This document shows, one piece after another, positions 38,601 through 51,473 of a DNA stretch of 64,000 bases. Source of the DNA: Helianthus annuus (taxonomy: Eukaryota > Streptophyta > Magnoliopsida > Asterales > Asteraceae); contig NC_035448.2 of the NCBI RefSeq assembly GCF_002127325.2, forward strand, positions 89,852,546-89,916,545. Direction: 5' to 3'. The notes under the pieces were generated by a model, which was not told the DNA's origin, did not search any database, and worked only from the letters and a program-made list of their open reading frames with translations. The translations under genes and the position numbers were made by a program. The number at the start of each line of letters is the position of its first letter. Positions within the stretch are counted from its first letter, which is position 1.

Positions 38601-39285
38601 GGTGGAAAAGTGTTCATGCTTGCTATGACTGATTACTTCTCCAAGTGGATAGAGGCTGAAGCCTTTGCCCAAGTCAGAGAAAAGGAAGTTATATCCTTTA
38701 TTAAGAGAAATATTATAACCAGATTTGGCATTCCTTCTGAAATTGTATGTGATAATGGTTCCCAATTTATTGGGAGCAGAACTACTAACTTTTGTGACAG
38801 CTGGGGGATTAAGATGATAACATCAACACCAGTCCACCCACAAGCTAATGGTCAAGCAGAATCATCCAACACGATCATCATCAACAATTTGAAGAAGAAA
38901 CTTGGATCCAAGAAGGGGAAATGGGCAGAAGAATTACCTTATGTGCTTTGGGCTGATAGGACAACCCCCAAGAATGCTACTGGTCAAACACCATTCTCTT
39001 TGGTATTTGGGGCAGAATCAGTGATCCCAACAGAAATGTTGGTTCCAACTGCTAGAACAAATACCCGTGATCCTGAGGAAAATGATGCAAACCTGGCTCA
39101 AGACTTGGATACTATTGAGGAAATCAGGGATCTGGCTAGGATAAGGATGGCTAGCTACCAACAAAGAATGGCTGGTGCTTATAACAAAAATGTCAAGATA
39201 AGGAAATTCCAAGTTGGGGATATGGTATTGAGAAAAGCATTCCAGAATACCACCAATCCTGCTGATGGGAAATTGGCACCAAAAT
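35663..39285 (+). pseudogene. pol: Tat-delta: decayed protease-pol fragment
   Basis: Begins inside protease (SLVITLFISNHFVRRILIDGGSS) where Tat-gamma inserted and ends in the integrase C-terminus (GKLAPK). A nonsense TAG at 35887-35889 hits the protease frame; the natural gag UAG at 36100-36102 has the context CAA-UAG-CAA-UUA; a TAG at 36670-36672 replaces Glu in reverse transcriptase (SDQ|EDT); a one-base deletion near 37290 (CTTGTAAGG against CTTGTTAAGG) shifts the frame in RNase H. The archaeal-type RNase H and integrase are then open from about 37395 with all DDE residues. The open frame runs past 39285 into inverted foreign sequence. Confidence 0.92.
36097..36111 (+). promoter_or_regulatory. 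Leaky-stop context at gag/pol boundary (Tat-delta)
   Basis: CAATAGCAATTAAAG: one base differs from the other copies, outside the CAAUUA hexamer. Pol continues in frame. The site is preserved although the element has other stops. Confidence 0.72.
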
Positions 39286-39286
39286 G
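39282..39286. other. Inversion junction between Tat-delta (+) and Tat-alpha (-)
   Basis: Left of the junction is plus-strand Tat integrase (GCACCAAAATGGG expected); right of it is the reverse complement of the antisense-gene end as at 33083-32970 (CCAATGCTGGAAGG expected). AATG is shared. The result is a head-to-head fusion of two Tat 3' regions. Confidence 0.8.
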
Positions 39287-40045
39287 CTGGAAGGTGGTGA
39301 GGCTGGCAAGGATCAGGGTGGAGATGGAGCAGCAAAGGTTTGAGCTGCAGGATTGGGCGATGATGGATATTTCGAGACTAGGCCGGAGCCCAATTTTTTT
39401 AAGTTTGGTAGTGGTTTTTGTGGTTGTTGATGTTTTGAAACAATTTATGGTCTGTAACTTAAACAATAGTTTTTAGGGTTAAGGATCATGGATCCTTTGA
39501 ACAATAGGTAGGATCGGAAATGGTGGAGGGATCCTCTGTTTGGGGGATGAAGCCTTTGTGATCCTGCCGCTTTTAATTACCTGCACCTGCTATGACCGCA
39601 TAGACAATGGACACCCTTTGCCAACCCATGTGGACGGGCCACGTTTTGCTGGTAGAAACGTGGGTTGGCAATTTTGACAACTTTTTTGAAAGGATTTAAG
39701 ATCCTTTGTTAATAAAATAACTTTAATCTTTCTGGCTTACCTTGTTTCGTTATCCTTTATTTATCCTCTTGTTGTCCAATTACTTTGGAAATATATTTGT
39801 TAGAATAACAGAAGTTGAGCAAATCATGTTTCATAAATTTAGGATATGATCCTAGATCAAATATCCTATCATTGAAAATTTTCAAGGCAGTTTATTTCAA
39901 GGATCATAGGTTTAGCTGTCAAAGTGCAAGGGTTGTTCAGGATAATGAGTATAATCAAAATAGTCAAGGATCATACCTGAGGATCCAAGTTAGGATCCTA
40001 ACCTTTAATCAAGATAACCGTAGATGAGATTTTAATAGATAATAA

Positions 40046-40063
40046 GGATTAAGGATCCTTATT
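40046..40063. repeat. Target site duplication of the LINE-derived insert, left
   Basis: GGATTAAGGATCCTTATT, repeated at 40751-40768. The intact sister sequence (reverse complement near 32331-32350) has it once. Confidence 0.88.
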
Positions 40064-40750
40064 ATCTATTAAAGCAGGTTCGTAAGAAAGCGGCTAAAAG
40101 GATGGGTTTACGGATGTGGTTCGTAAGAAAGCGGCTAAAGCAGGTTTTCCTGTAAACAAGCAGAAACAAAAGTTTGAGTATAGGCCGATCGGTTCCAAAC
40201 CTCAAGGGGGGACCAATCCATCGGCTCAGCAATCAAAGGTCTTATCTAAGAACCCTTTCGAAGTTTTACGGGATAGTAGTCTTCATACGGGTCAGTCTAG
40301 TAGTGGGGCTCATTATGATCAGCAAGATTCGGATGATGAGGAAGTGGTTGAGGAAGTCTACAATGAAACTAGTAAGTTTATGACGTCGGGTATTCCTCCT
40401 TCTTCTTTCTCTTCGAAAGCAGGGGCAAGCACCTCTTCTTCCAAGTCCTATAATGGATAGGCTGTCAGCTTTTCGTCTGAAGGGGCTGCGGTTTTGCGGC
40501 TACTTTATATTTGATGATGGTGGTTGAGATTATGTTTGTGTTTTTTTGCATTTTGTCTACTGATGTCGTGTCATGATGTATAGTAGACTAGGTTATGGGG
40601 TGTTTAGGTCGTTGGTTTTTATTTGTTCTACATATATAGGGCATGTCCTGTATATGAATTAGTGTGGAACACATCCTCACTACTTGTACTTATTTGCGAT
40701 TGCATTTTAATAGATTCACCGGGGTAACCCTTTACCCAAAAAAAAAAAAA
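40064..40750 (+). mobile_element. LINE-derived passenger with ORF1-like tail and poly(A)
   Basis: 687 bases ending in about 13 A. It is flanked by an 18-base target duplication, GGATTAAGGATCCTTATT (40046-40063 and 40751-40768). An open stretch from about 40116 to 40460 (VRKKAAKAG...KFEYRPIG...NPFEVL...KSYNG) resembles the C-terminal tail of plant LINE ORF1 / DUF4283 zinc-knuckle proteins, by general likeness only. There is no reverse transcriptase. The 3' end CACCGGGGTAACCCTTTACC is the same as that of the LINE at 53562-55603. The 5' edge carries a filler ATCTATTAAA that is the inverse of the sequence just left of the duplication, and a 20-base local repeat. Confidence 0.82.
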
Positions 40751-41043
40751 GGATTAAGGATCCTTATTTGTTTAACTTCGAAAACCTGAAAAATGGAACA
40801 TAACTTGGGACTAAGCCAATGTAAAGGATAAATTAGTAGCTGGGGACATGCCCGAAGGATAACTGGGGTTGAACCCAAGGATCTGAGAAGCTTTTGAAGA
40901 CTATCGATAATATGCTGAGGATACCTGGACTATCAGAACTCAAATTCTCGTGAGAGAAGGATGAAGGATACGTGATCCTTATCCTTGGGTTAAAATAAGA
41001 AAATGGAAAAGTTTTGAGATAAGGACTTTACCAGAGTAAAGGA

Positions 41044-41405
41044 TCACTGATGTCGCCGGGATCCTTCGAGGATGCTTCCGATGTAAGGATCATACGCTTG
41101 AAGGATCCTGTTCACATGAAATACTTCTTTAAGTGAATAGCATTCCAGGCTCTTGGTAACAAATTTCCTTCCATGGTTAGCAATCTGTATGCCCCCTTTT
41201 CTGCTTCGATCAAGTAAGGGCCTTCCCACTTTGGTGCTAACTTCCCGTCAGCAGGATTGATAGTGTTTTGGAATGCTTTCCTCAACACCATATCCCCGAC
41301 TTGGAACTTCCTTATCCTGACATTTTTGTTGTAGGCACCAGCCATTCTTTGTTGGTAGCTTGCCATCCTTATCCTAGCCAAATCCCTGATTTCCTCAATA
41401 GTATC
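41044..41405 (-). pseudogene. pol: Tat-alpha pol, integrase C-terminus (split by Tat-beta)
   Basis: Minus-strand end of pol, DTIEEIRDLARIRMAS to WNAIHLKKYFM and TGA. It continues the frame that breaks off at 52193. EAEKGAYR lacks two residues present in gamma and beta (EAEAGKGAYR). Confidence 0.92.
41401..41405. repeat. Target site duplication of Tat-beta, left
   Basis: GTATC here and at 52193-52197. The uninterrupted sequence in the sister elements (reverse complement of GGATACTATTGAGG) has it once. Confidence 0.97.
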
Positions 41406-42124
41406 TGTTAGGGCTGGATTTTTATCATATGTGATCCTTACACATGATCCTAACCAGTGATCCTTGTTTCTTTGGCAGACAGTGATCCTCAGCAGAACTT
41501 CAGGATCAGGATCATGGGACATTATGGTGATCCTCATACTAACGGCTATTTCCACTCAATACAATATTGTTTTGCAGGAACATCTAGCAGGATATGCTCT
41601 AGACATCATGATCCAGGAACGCGTCTTCACAAATATGGCAAGAGCTTAATCGGAGAAAGACGTTGCACAGGATATGGAAACTAGGCTTGATTTATGGGCA
41701 GCAATTTAGGCTAGATTGTCTTTATTTCTAAAGGGGTAATGAGCTGATAATTAGTCATTTTACCTAAAATAGGTCACCTACACATGTATAAATACCACTC
41801 TTCCTCATTCGGAAGAACACACACGATATACGACACAACTCTCAAACACTTAGACACTCAGTGATCCTTGTACTCAGCTCATTATCATCCAAAGTTGTAA
41901 TCATATTTCTGTTATATTGAAGTTGGTGATCGGTAGTTGCCATCACCCGAGGTATTTTATGCCGGAGATCATTCATTGATCAAGGGCTTTTTCCTCGTAT
42001 AAATCATCGTGTCTTTGCATCTTTATCATAGAAGTGATCCTTTACTTTCATAGTTAACCAAGCATCATACCCCGTTTTCATAAAGTTTGGTTACATTATC
42101 CTTGTGTGATTTTTGACCAAAACA
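41406..42124 (+). mobile_element. Tat-beta 5' LTR
   Basis: TGTTAGGG to CCAAAACA. TATAAATA at 41787-41794 is the likely TATA box. AACGGCTA at 41541-41548 matches the motif in the antisense-gene promoter. About ten GATCC/GGATC words in 719 bases by eye. Confidence 0.96.
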
Positions 42125-42145
42125 GTTTGGCGCCCACCGTGGGGC
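42125..42145 (+). other. Tat-beta primer binding site
   Basis: GTTTGGCGCCCACCGTGGGG immediately after the LTR. tRNA not assigned. Confidence 0.82.
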
Positions 42146-42201
42146 AATTGGTGCTTCATTCATCAGAAAATCTTTTGTTCGAAATCATTTCAGAGAGTTA
42201 C

Positions 42202-44772
42202 ATGGCTTCATCATTGAAGAACACGTCCACGGCGATGTCTGCGGTCACTTCATCACAGATCACCTTGCCTCCTCCACCGGCAGGATCTCAGAAAAATACT
42301 GAGAAGAGATCAACTCCCACTTTCTCTAAACCTCTATCTTCTTCTGCTATGAATTCTTCTATTCCCAGTACTAGTGATGTATTTGCTTTGATTTTGCAGA
42401 TGAAGGATCGTATGCAGCGGCAAGATGAAACTAACGAAAGGATCCTCAGGGAAATTGGAGATCTCAAAAGACAAAAGAAAGCGGCAGAAGATCATTCTCC
42501 ACTGATGCCCAAATCCTTGAGCTTTGACACTCCAATAATCACTTCCCAGCCATCAGGAATCCCGGACGTGCAAATCATAGGGGAGTCAAGAGGATCACAT
42601 CTCAACTCGGCAGCAATGACTCAGACATCAGACTCACATTTTCAGCCTGTAGGATCCTATCCTCAATACATGGGATCCTTCATGAATCCGGGAGCCTATC
42701 CGGGGGCACAGCAGTTTCGAGGATCCTACTTTGTTCCAGGATCATTCCAGAGCCAAGGATCCTCCTTTGTTCCAGGATCATCCCAGGTTCATGGATCCTC
42801 CTTCGTACCAGGATCATCCCAGATACCAGGATCCTTACAGATGCCAGGATCCCTAAAAAGTTTGCAAACAGGAAGTCTAGATGTCCATCAAGGGGACTTC
42901 ATTCCAATGCAGACCGTTGCTTCCACTGGCCCCTCCGTTGTTCCAGAATCCCAGCAATATGGATTCCCTAACTTGAACCCAATGGGAGGTAACACTTTAA
43001 ATAATTATCCTACTACTAACCCTGGATTCATGCAGGATACAGGTACCAATCATACTATGGCCAGGGAGTTACAGAAACTAAAGGACATGATCTCAAGTGT
43101 TCCAGGGGTAGTCAAGCCTATCCCAGAGATTGCAGATGGAAGCCACAAGGTATCTCGCTTTGCACCACCAATTTGTGATGCAGAGGTACCCAAAAGGTTC
43201 CATATCCCTACCATGAAGCTGTATGATGGCACAACGGATCCAGAGGAGCATATAGCACAATACAGGGAAAGGATGGAGATCAATCCTATCCCAGAAAAGT
43301 TGAAGGAAGCATGCCTATGTAAAGGATTTGGATCCACTCTTACTGGATCAGCTCTTAAGTGGCTGCTAAGTCTTCCCCCTTACTCTATTACTTCATTTGC
43401 CAATTTAGTTAATTTATTCAATAACCAATTCTCTTGTAGTAGAAAATTTGAAAAATTGACTAGTGATTTGTACAGGATAACTCAAAATCATAACGAATCA
43501 TTAAGGGATTATATAACTAAATTTAGTAAAGAATCCTTGGACATTCCCAATTTGGATATGGCTACGGCTGTTGAAGCCTTCAAAATGGGACTGCTTAAGG
43601 ATTCATTATTCTATGATGATCTTGTTATGACACCATGCAGGAATTTAGATGAAGTAAGAACTCGAGCACTCAGGTTTATCCGGCTAGAGGACGACAAAAG
43701 GATCCAGGAAAGACAAGTAGGATCCTCAAAACAAGATAAGCAAGGATCCTCCTTCAAAAGCAACAAGTTCAAATCCTACCATAGAAACGAGAACAAGAAT
43801 GTGCATGCTGTTGACCAAGAAGAGGATGATGAAGAATATCCTCCAATCTCAGAATATTGTTTTTCCGTTGATAATCATGAACTGATCCTTGCAATGCAGG
43901 ATCTAGGTGAAAAAGCCAGATGGCCCAGAAAGAATGATAAACCATCCGGGACTAAGGATAAGTCCAAATGGTGTGCATACCATGAGGATTTCGGGCATCT
44001 AACTGAAGATTGCATAGCCTTAAGAAAAGAAATTGGATACCTGCTAAGCAAGGGGCATCTAAAAGAATTGTTGGGGAGAAAAAAGCAAAGGACCCAGGAT
44101 CCTGAAAGGATCCCTGAAAAGGCTCCAGCACCTCCGGCAAACGCACAAGTAATTAACTTCATATCCGGAGGATCAGACATTTGTGGTACATCCTTTTCAG
44201 CGGCCAAAAGACATGCAAAAGAATCAAAAATGGATAATGGAGAAAGGCCTATTAGAACCTCAAGTGTCTCAGAAGGAAAGACGATAACGTTTGATGAGGA
44301 TGATCGCATTAACATCCAGGATCCTCATCATGATAGTTTAGTTATTACTCTCTTTATTTCTAACCATTTTGTCCGCAGGATCCTTATCGACGGAGGAAGC
44401 TCAGTAAACATTATCCAACTTGATGTTCTAAAGAAAATGGGTATCCCAGAATCAGACATCACACCAAGATCCTCCGTGCTTGTGGGATTCAGTGGAGAAA
44501 CGAAGAAAACTCTGGGAGACATTAAACTCCCAATCTACGTGGAAGGATTACATAATTATCAAAAATTTTGTGTCATTGACTGTTTATCTTGTTGTAATGT
44601 TATCCTTGGCAGGCCCTGGATACATGACATGAAAGCAGTTCCATCTACCTACCATCAATGTGTGAAGCTCCCTAGCCCATGGGGGATAATCAAGATCGAC
44701 AGTGATCAGCAAGAGGCTAAGGATTGTTATACCTCATCTATGAAGCCAGCCTCGAAGCCAAGGGAGCAATAG
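42202..44772 (+). CDS. gag: Tat-beta gag-protease
   Basis: 856 residues from ATG 42202 (MASSLKNTST, the start lost in Tat-gamma) to TAG 44770-44772. Proline-rich N-terminus; coiled-coil-like MKDRMQRQDETNERILREI; three Gly-Ser 12-residue repeats; capsid-type region about residues 333-490 (FHIPTMKLYDG ... RFIRLEDD); basic linker; C-x2-H-x5-H-x4-C knuckle near residue 589 (CAYHEDFGHLTEDC); aspartic protease near residue 728 (RRILIDGGSSVNII, then GRPWIHDMKA). Protease and gag are one product, with reverse transcriptase beyond the stop. No defect seen. Confidence 0.95.
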   Translation: MASSLKNTSTAMSAVTSSQITLPPPPAGSQKNTEKRSTPTFSKPLSSSAMNSSIPSTSDVFALILQMKDRMQRQDETNERILREIGDLKRQKKAAEDHSPLMPKSLSFDTPIITSQPSGIPDVQIIGESRGSHLNSAAMTQTSDSHFQPVGSYPQYMGSFMNPGAYPGAQQFRGSYFVPGSFQSQGSSFVPGSSQVHGSSFVPGSSQIPGSLQMPGSLKSLQTGSLDVHQGDFIPMQTVASTGPSVVPESQQYGFPNLNPMGGNTLNNYPTTNPGFMQDTGTNHTMARELQKLKDMISSVPGVVKPIPEIADGSHKVSRFAPPICDAEVPKRFHIPTMKLYDGTTDPEEHIAQYRERMEINPIPEKLKEACLCKGFGSTLTGSALKWLLSLPPYSITSFANLVNLFNNQFSCSRKFEKLTSDLYRITQNHNESLRDYITKFSKESLDIPNLDMATAVEAFKMGLLKDSLFYDDLVMTPCRNLDEVRTRALRFIRLEDDKRIQERQVGSSKQDKQGSSFKSNKFKSYHRNENKNVHAVDQEEDDEEYPPISEYCFSVDNHELILAMQDLGEKARWPRKNDKPSGTKDKSKWCAYHEDFGHLTEDCIALRKEIGYLLSKGHLKELLGRKKQRTQDPERIPEKAPAPPANAQVINFISGGSDICGTSFSAAKRHAKESKMDNGERPIRTSSVSEGKTITFDEDDRINIQDPHHDSLVITLFISNHFVRRILIDGGSSVNIIQLDVLKKMGIPESDITPRSSVLVGFSGETKKTLGDIKLPIYVEGLHNYQKFCVIDCLSCCNVILGRPWIHDMKAVPSTYHQCVKLPSPWGIIKIDSDQQEAKDCYTSSMKPASKPREQ

Positions 44773-48078
<3,306 letters not shown>

Positions 48079-49524
48079 ACATGATCCTTCCTGCATATGA
48101 TCCTTACAATGAAGTATCCTTGAAGGATCCTGGAGATATCGGTGATCCTTACTCTGGTAATATGCTTATCCTAAAACTATTGCATTTTCTTACTTTTTGC
48201 CTAAGGATAAGGATCATGTATCCTTCATCCTCTACTCACAAACCATTTGAGTTATGATAGTTCAGGTATCTTCAGCAAATCGTCAAAGATCTCCAAAAGC
48301 ACCACAGATCCTTGGGTACAACCCCAGTTATCCTTGGGATTATCCCCAGTTTCCGCCAGCAGCGCACGATGATCCTGGTATAGTTCACGTCTTTGGGACC
48401 AGTACCCACTTTCGGGGCTGACAACCTCATCGTACTGGCTATATTTAGGATCCTACGTATAATGGTGGACGCACCATACATCCGTTCCTAAGGTTTCTAA
48501 CGTTTTCACGTTAGCTAAGGTTTTGACATTTTCATGTCACTAAGTTTGGATAGTTGCCAGAAAGGGCCATACTCCAGTTTACATACGATCCTTTGGGCTT
48601 GTCCCCAGTTATCCTTCGGGCTTGTCCCCAGTTATCCTTTGGGCTTGTCCCCAGTGATCCTATGGGATCATTCTCAGTTATCCTTTGGGCTTGTCCCCAG
48701 TGATCCTATGGGATCATTCTCAGTTATCCTTTGGGCATGACCCCAGTTACTAATTTACTTCTTACATTGGCTTAGTCCCAGGTTGTGCTTCGTTTTTCAG
48801 GTTTGTCAAAGGTAAAACACATAAGGATCCTTAATTCTTATTATCCATCAAAGTCTTATCCACGATTGTCTCGAGTGAAGGTTAGGATCCTGACTTGGAT
48901 CCTCAGGTATGATCCTTAACTATTTTTGATTATACTCATTATCCTAACCGACCCTTATACTTTGACAACCAAACCTATGATCCTTGAACTAAAGTACTTT
49001 GAAAACTTTCAATATCAGGATATTTGATCTAGGATCATATCCTAAATTTATTAAACATATTTTCAACAGCCGCAAATATATTACAAAGACAACTAAGAAA
49101 CAAGAAGATAAGGATAACAACACAAGATAAGTCAGAAAAGTTAAGTTATATTATTAAACAAAAGGATCATTAACCCTTTCAAAAAGTTGTCAAAATTGCC
49201 AACCCACATTTCTACCAGCAAAACGTGGCCCGTCCACATGGGTTGGCAAAGGGTGTCCATTGTCTATGCGGTCTTAGCATTTTGCAGGAAATTAAAAGTG
49301 GCAGGATCACAAAGGCTTCATCCCCCAAACAGAGGATCCCTCCACCTTTTGTAATCCTACCTATTGTTCAAAGGATCCAGGATCCTTAACCCTAAGAAAC
49401 TATTGTTCAGAGATTACAGACCATAATTGTCTCAAACCATCAACAACCACGAAAAACACTACCAAACCTAAAAAATTGGGCTCCGGCCTAGTCAACAATA
49501 TCCATCATCGCCCAATCATGCAGC
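48079..49524 (+). other. Tat-beta 3' non-coding region, convergent with the antisense gene
   Basis: No sense frame of note. It contains the seven-unit 23-base array (48586-48746) and many GATCC/GGATC words. It aligns with 31636-33024 of Tat-gamma. Confidence 0.8.
48586..48746 (+). repeat. 23-bp tandem repeat with 46-bp higher order, 7 units
   Basis: Units at 48586, 48609, 48632, 48655, 48678, 48701 and 48724. Units 4 and 6 are the variant TGATCCTATGGGATCATTCT, alternating with TTATCCTTTGGGCTTGTCCC, so a two-unit block has been duplicated. Tat-gamma has five units without the variant. Confidence 0.93.
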
Positions 49525-51149
49525 CTACTCCTTCACTGCTTTGTCACCACCAGCATCTCCACCTTGATCCTTCTCAGCACCACCACCTTCCAGCATGGGG
49601 ATCTCCTCAGCCTCATCCTCGTCCTCCAGGTCTGCCAGCCTTGCCTTCCAACCTTCAACATCCCACGAGCTTTTGTCAAAGGTAGGATCCTGAGCCTCCT
49701 CGGCCATCTGAAGTTGTATCTTATACATAGCAATTGCCGCGGAGACTTTAGCATCTTGGGTGATCTCCTGCTTCTCGTTATCCATATCGATCAACCTCTG
49801 AGCAGCCTCAGCCTTCATGACCCGGAGTTCCTTCTCAAGATCTCCTATCTTGAGATCCTTAAGCACGCCCATTTGTTGGAGGTCAGCAATCTGGCTCTCT
49901 TGATCCTCAACATGGCCAAGATAGGTCTCGATCTCGGCAAGTTTCTGCAAAGAGGGAAATAAGGTAAGATCAGAACCGGATGATCCTCGAAGAAACAGGA
50001 TACACAAACAGGATATGCGAGACGGATAGCCAACAGGGGCAGTGATCCTTACCTCATTCACGTAGTCAAGGAATTGCTGACGGAGGAGGGGAAATCCTTG
50101 GAGATCTTCAGAGGTTTTCCTCTTTTTTCCCTTGCCCCGGATAGACATTTTGGGAGCTGATGCTGAAGGACTGGCAGCAGGGGCCTTCTTCTTTGAAGAC
50201 GTAACATTGGCAAGATCACTTAACCCAAATTTAGAAGCTGATTTGACAGACCTGGCAGACTTTCCGGCACCTACACAATCAAAAAACAAGATAAGTTGCT
50301 TTATTAATCAAACAATCCTACATATAATTTATTTTCTGTAAGGATACTTACTTGACATAGTGGCAGATGCAGAGGATACTTCTTGAGAATCTTGGACGGT
50401 GACCTGGAAACTTCTGACTTCAGGATTAAGCTTTTTAAAAGCTAGAACTCTCTCTTTTGCAGCAGGGCTTAATTTCAGATGAGCAATGGATATAGCTGCA
50501 CAAGAAATAAAAAGAGATATTAGTGATCCTCATCATATGGGACAAGGCTGACAATGATCCTTAGAGGATCCTCTATCCTACCATGAGTGGCCCATTCTTT
50601 GGGCAGATCCTTCCCATCCGGGATGGAATCCCTTCTAACAAAGAAAAAACGACGCTTCCAGTTAGGATCATTCTTGGTGACCTTGAAGACAGGGTGATCC
50701 TCCCCGGCTTTCCGTTTCAGCAGATACCGGTAAGAGCCAAAAGTGGTAAGATCGTAAAACTCGGCCAACTCCGTCATCCCCAGATCAATCCCTCTCTGCT
50801 CAATGATCCTTTCGAAGGTATACAGAACCCTCCAGATCATCGGCATAGCTTGGATATAAGATATGCCGGTTAAAGAAAAGAAGGATTGGGTGAAGGATGG
50901 AAAAGGATATGAATACCCTATGGTGAATGGAGTAGCAGGAAAAGCCACCCAAGTATCCGAAACAGAATCACTCAGAGCGGTAGGTGTGAAGGACTTGAAA
51001 ACCGCATTCGCCGGAAAACAATGACGAATTCTGTCTATGTGAACATCAGTAAAACAACACCTCTCCGTAGGAGAATCCTTGATAATCCCCTGGCTTTTTA
51101 AAGGACTATCCTTCTTAGAATCCTTGTGTGGAGAATTCCGGAGCAACAT
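49525..51149 (-). CDS. Tat-beta antisense gene (aORF), 4 exons, Transposase_28-like
   Basis: Exons on the minus strand: 51149-50582, 50495-50352, 50270-50053, 49944-49525; 449 residues, all frames join. Splice sites lie where those of Tat-gamma lie, with the same motifs (CATG|GTAGGA, GTCAA|GTAAGT, GAG|GTAAGG; CACTAAT before the first acceptor). Exon 1 has the Transposase_28-type region (QAMPMIWRVLYTFERIIEQ, RRFFFVRRD), exon 3 a basic patch (SIRGKGKKRKTSEDL), exon 4 a coiled coil (QQMGVLKDLKIGDLEKELRV) and acidic end. The third intron is 108 bases and open, so retention would lengthen the protein; in Tat-gamma the same intron has a stop. Function unknown. Confidence 0.86.
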
Positions 51150-51308
51150 GTTTACGACAAGACGGAAACAGAGTAGAAGCAAAAAACAGAGCAAAGGGAA
51201 GGAAGAAGGGAAATAGAGAAGAAGAGAATACCTGATCAAGTCTTCGGTTGTGATTATAAAGGGAAGATACCTCGAATTTAAATACCGAATGATCCTAACC
51301 CTATCTCC

Positions 51309-51406
51309 TATTTATAATGATGATTTGCAGGGATTGTCACATCTGTGACGTAATTATCACAACGGCTAGTCCATGTGTAACGGCTAGTTATCCGGAATCG
51401 CCCGTT
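51309..51406 (-). promoter_or_regulatory. Putative promoter of the Tat-beta antisense gene
   Basis: Minus-strand TATAAATA (51316-51309), TGACGT at 51346-51351, AACGG at 51361 and 51379 (both AACGGCTA), CCGTT at 51402. Same order as in Tat-gamma (34783-34877), about 160 bases upstream of the ATG. The sequence between the motifs has diverged more than the motifs. Confidence 0.65.
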
Positions 51407-51473
51407 AGAGATAAGATCAAAACAAAATATAACTCGTCTATTTACAATTAACTCCTTATATTTTGGGGGCAAT

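Noticed and set aside
37395..39476. A novel C-terminal domain on Tat-delta integrase
   Set aside because: The extra residues after GKLAPK come from the inverted Tat-alpha antisense-gene end at the 39282 junction.
39179..41229. Host genes or RNA genes between the elements
   Set aside because: All of this stretch aligns with the Tat 3' region in inverse orientation or with the LINE-derived insert. I found no tRNA, rRNA or host gene anywhere in the window.
50271..50351. Antisense-gene frame read through its introns as one exon in Tat-beta
   Set aside because: Parts are open, but Tat-gamma has stops in the same introns, and splice sites are conserved in both, so the spliced model is preferred.
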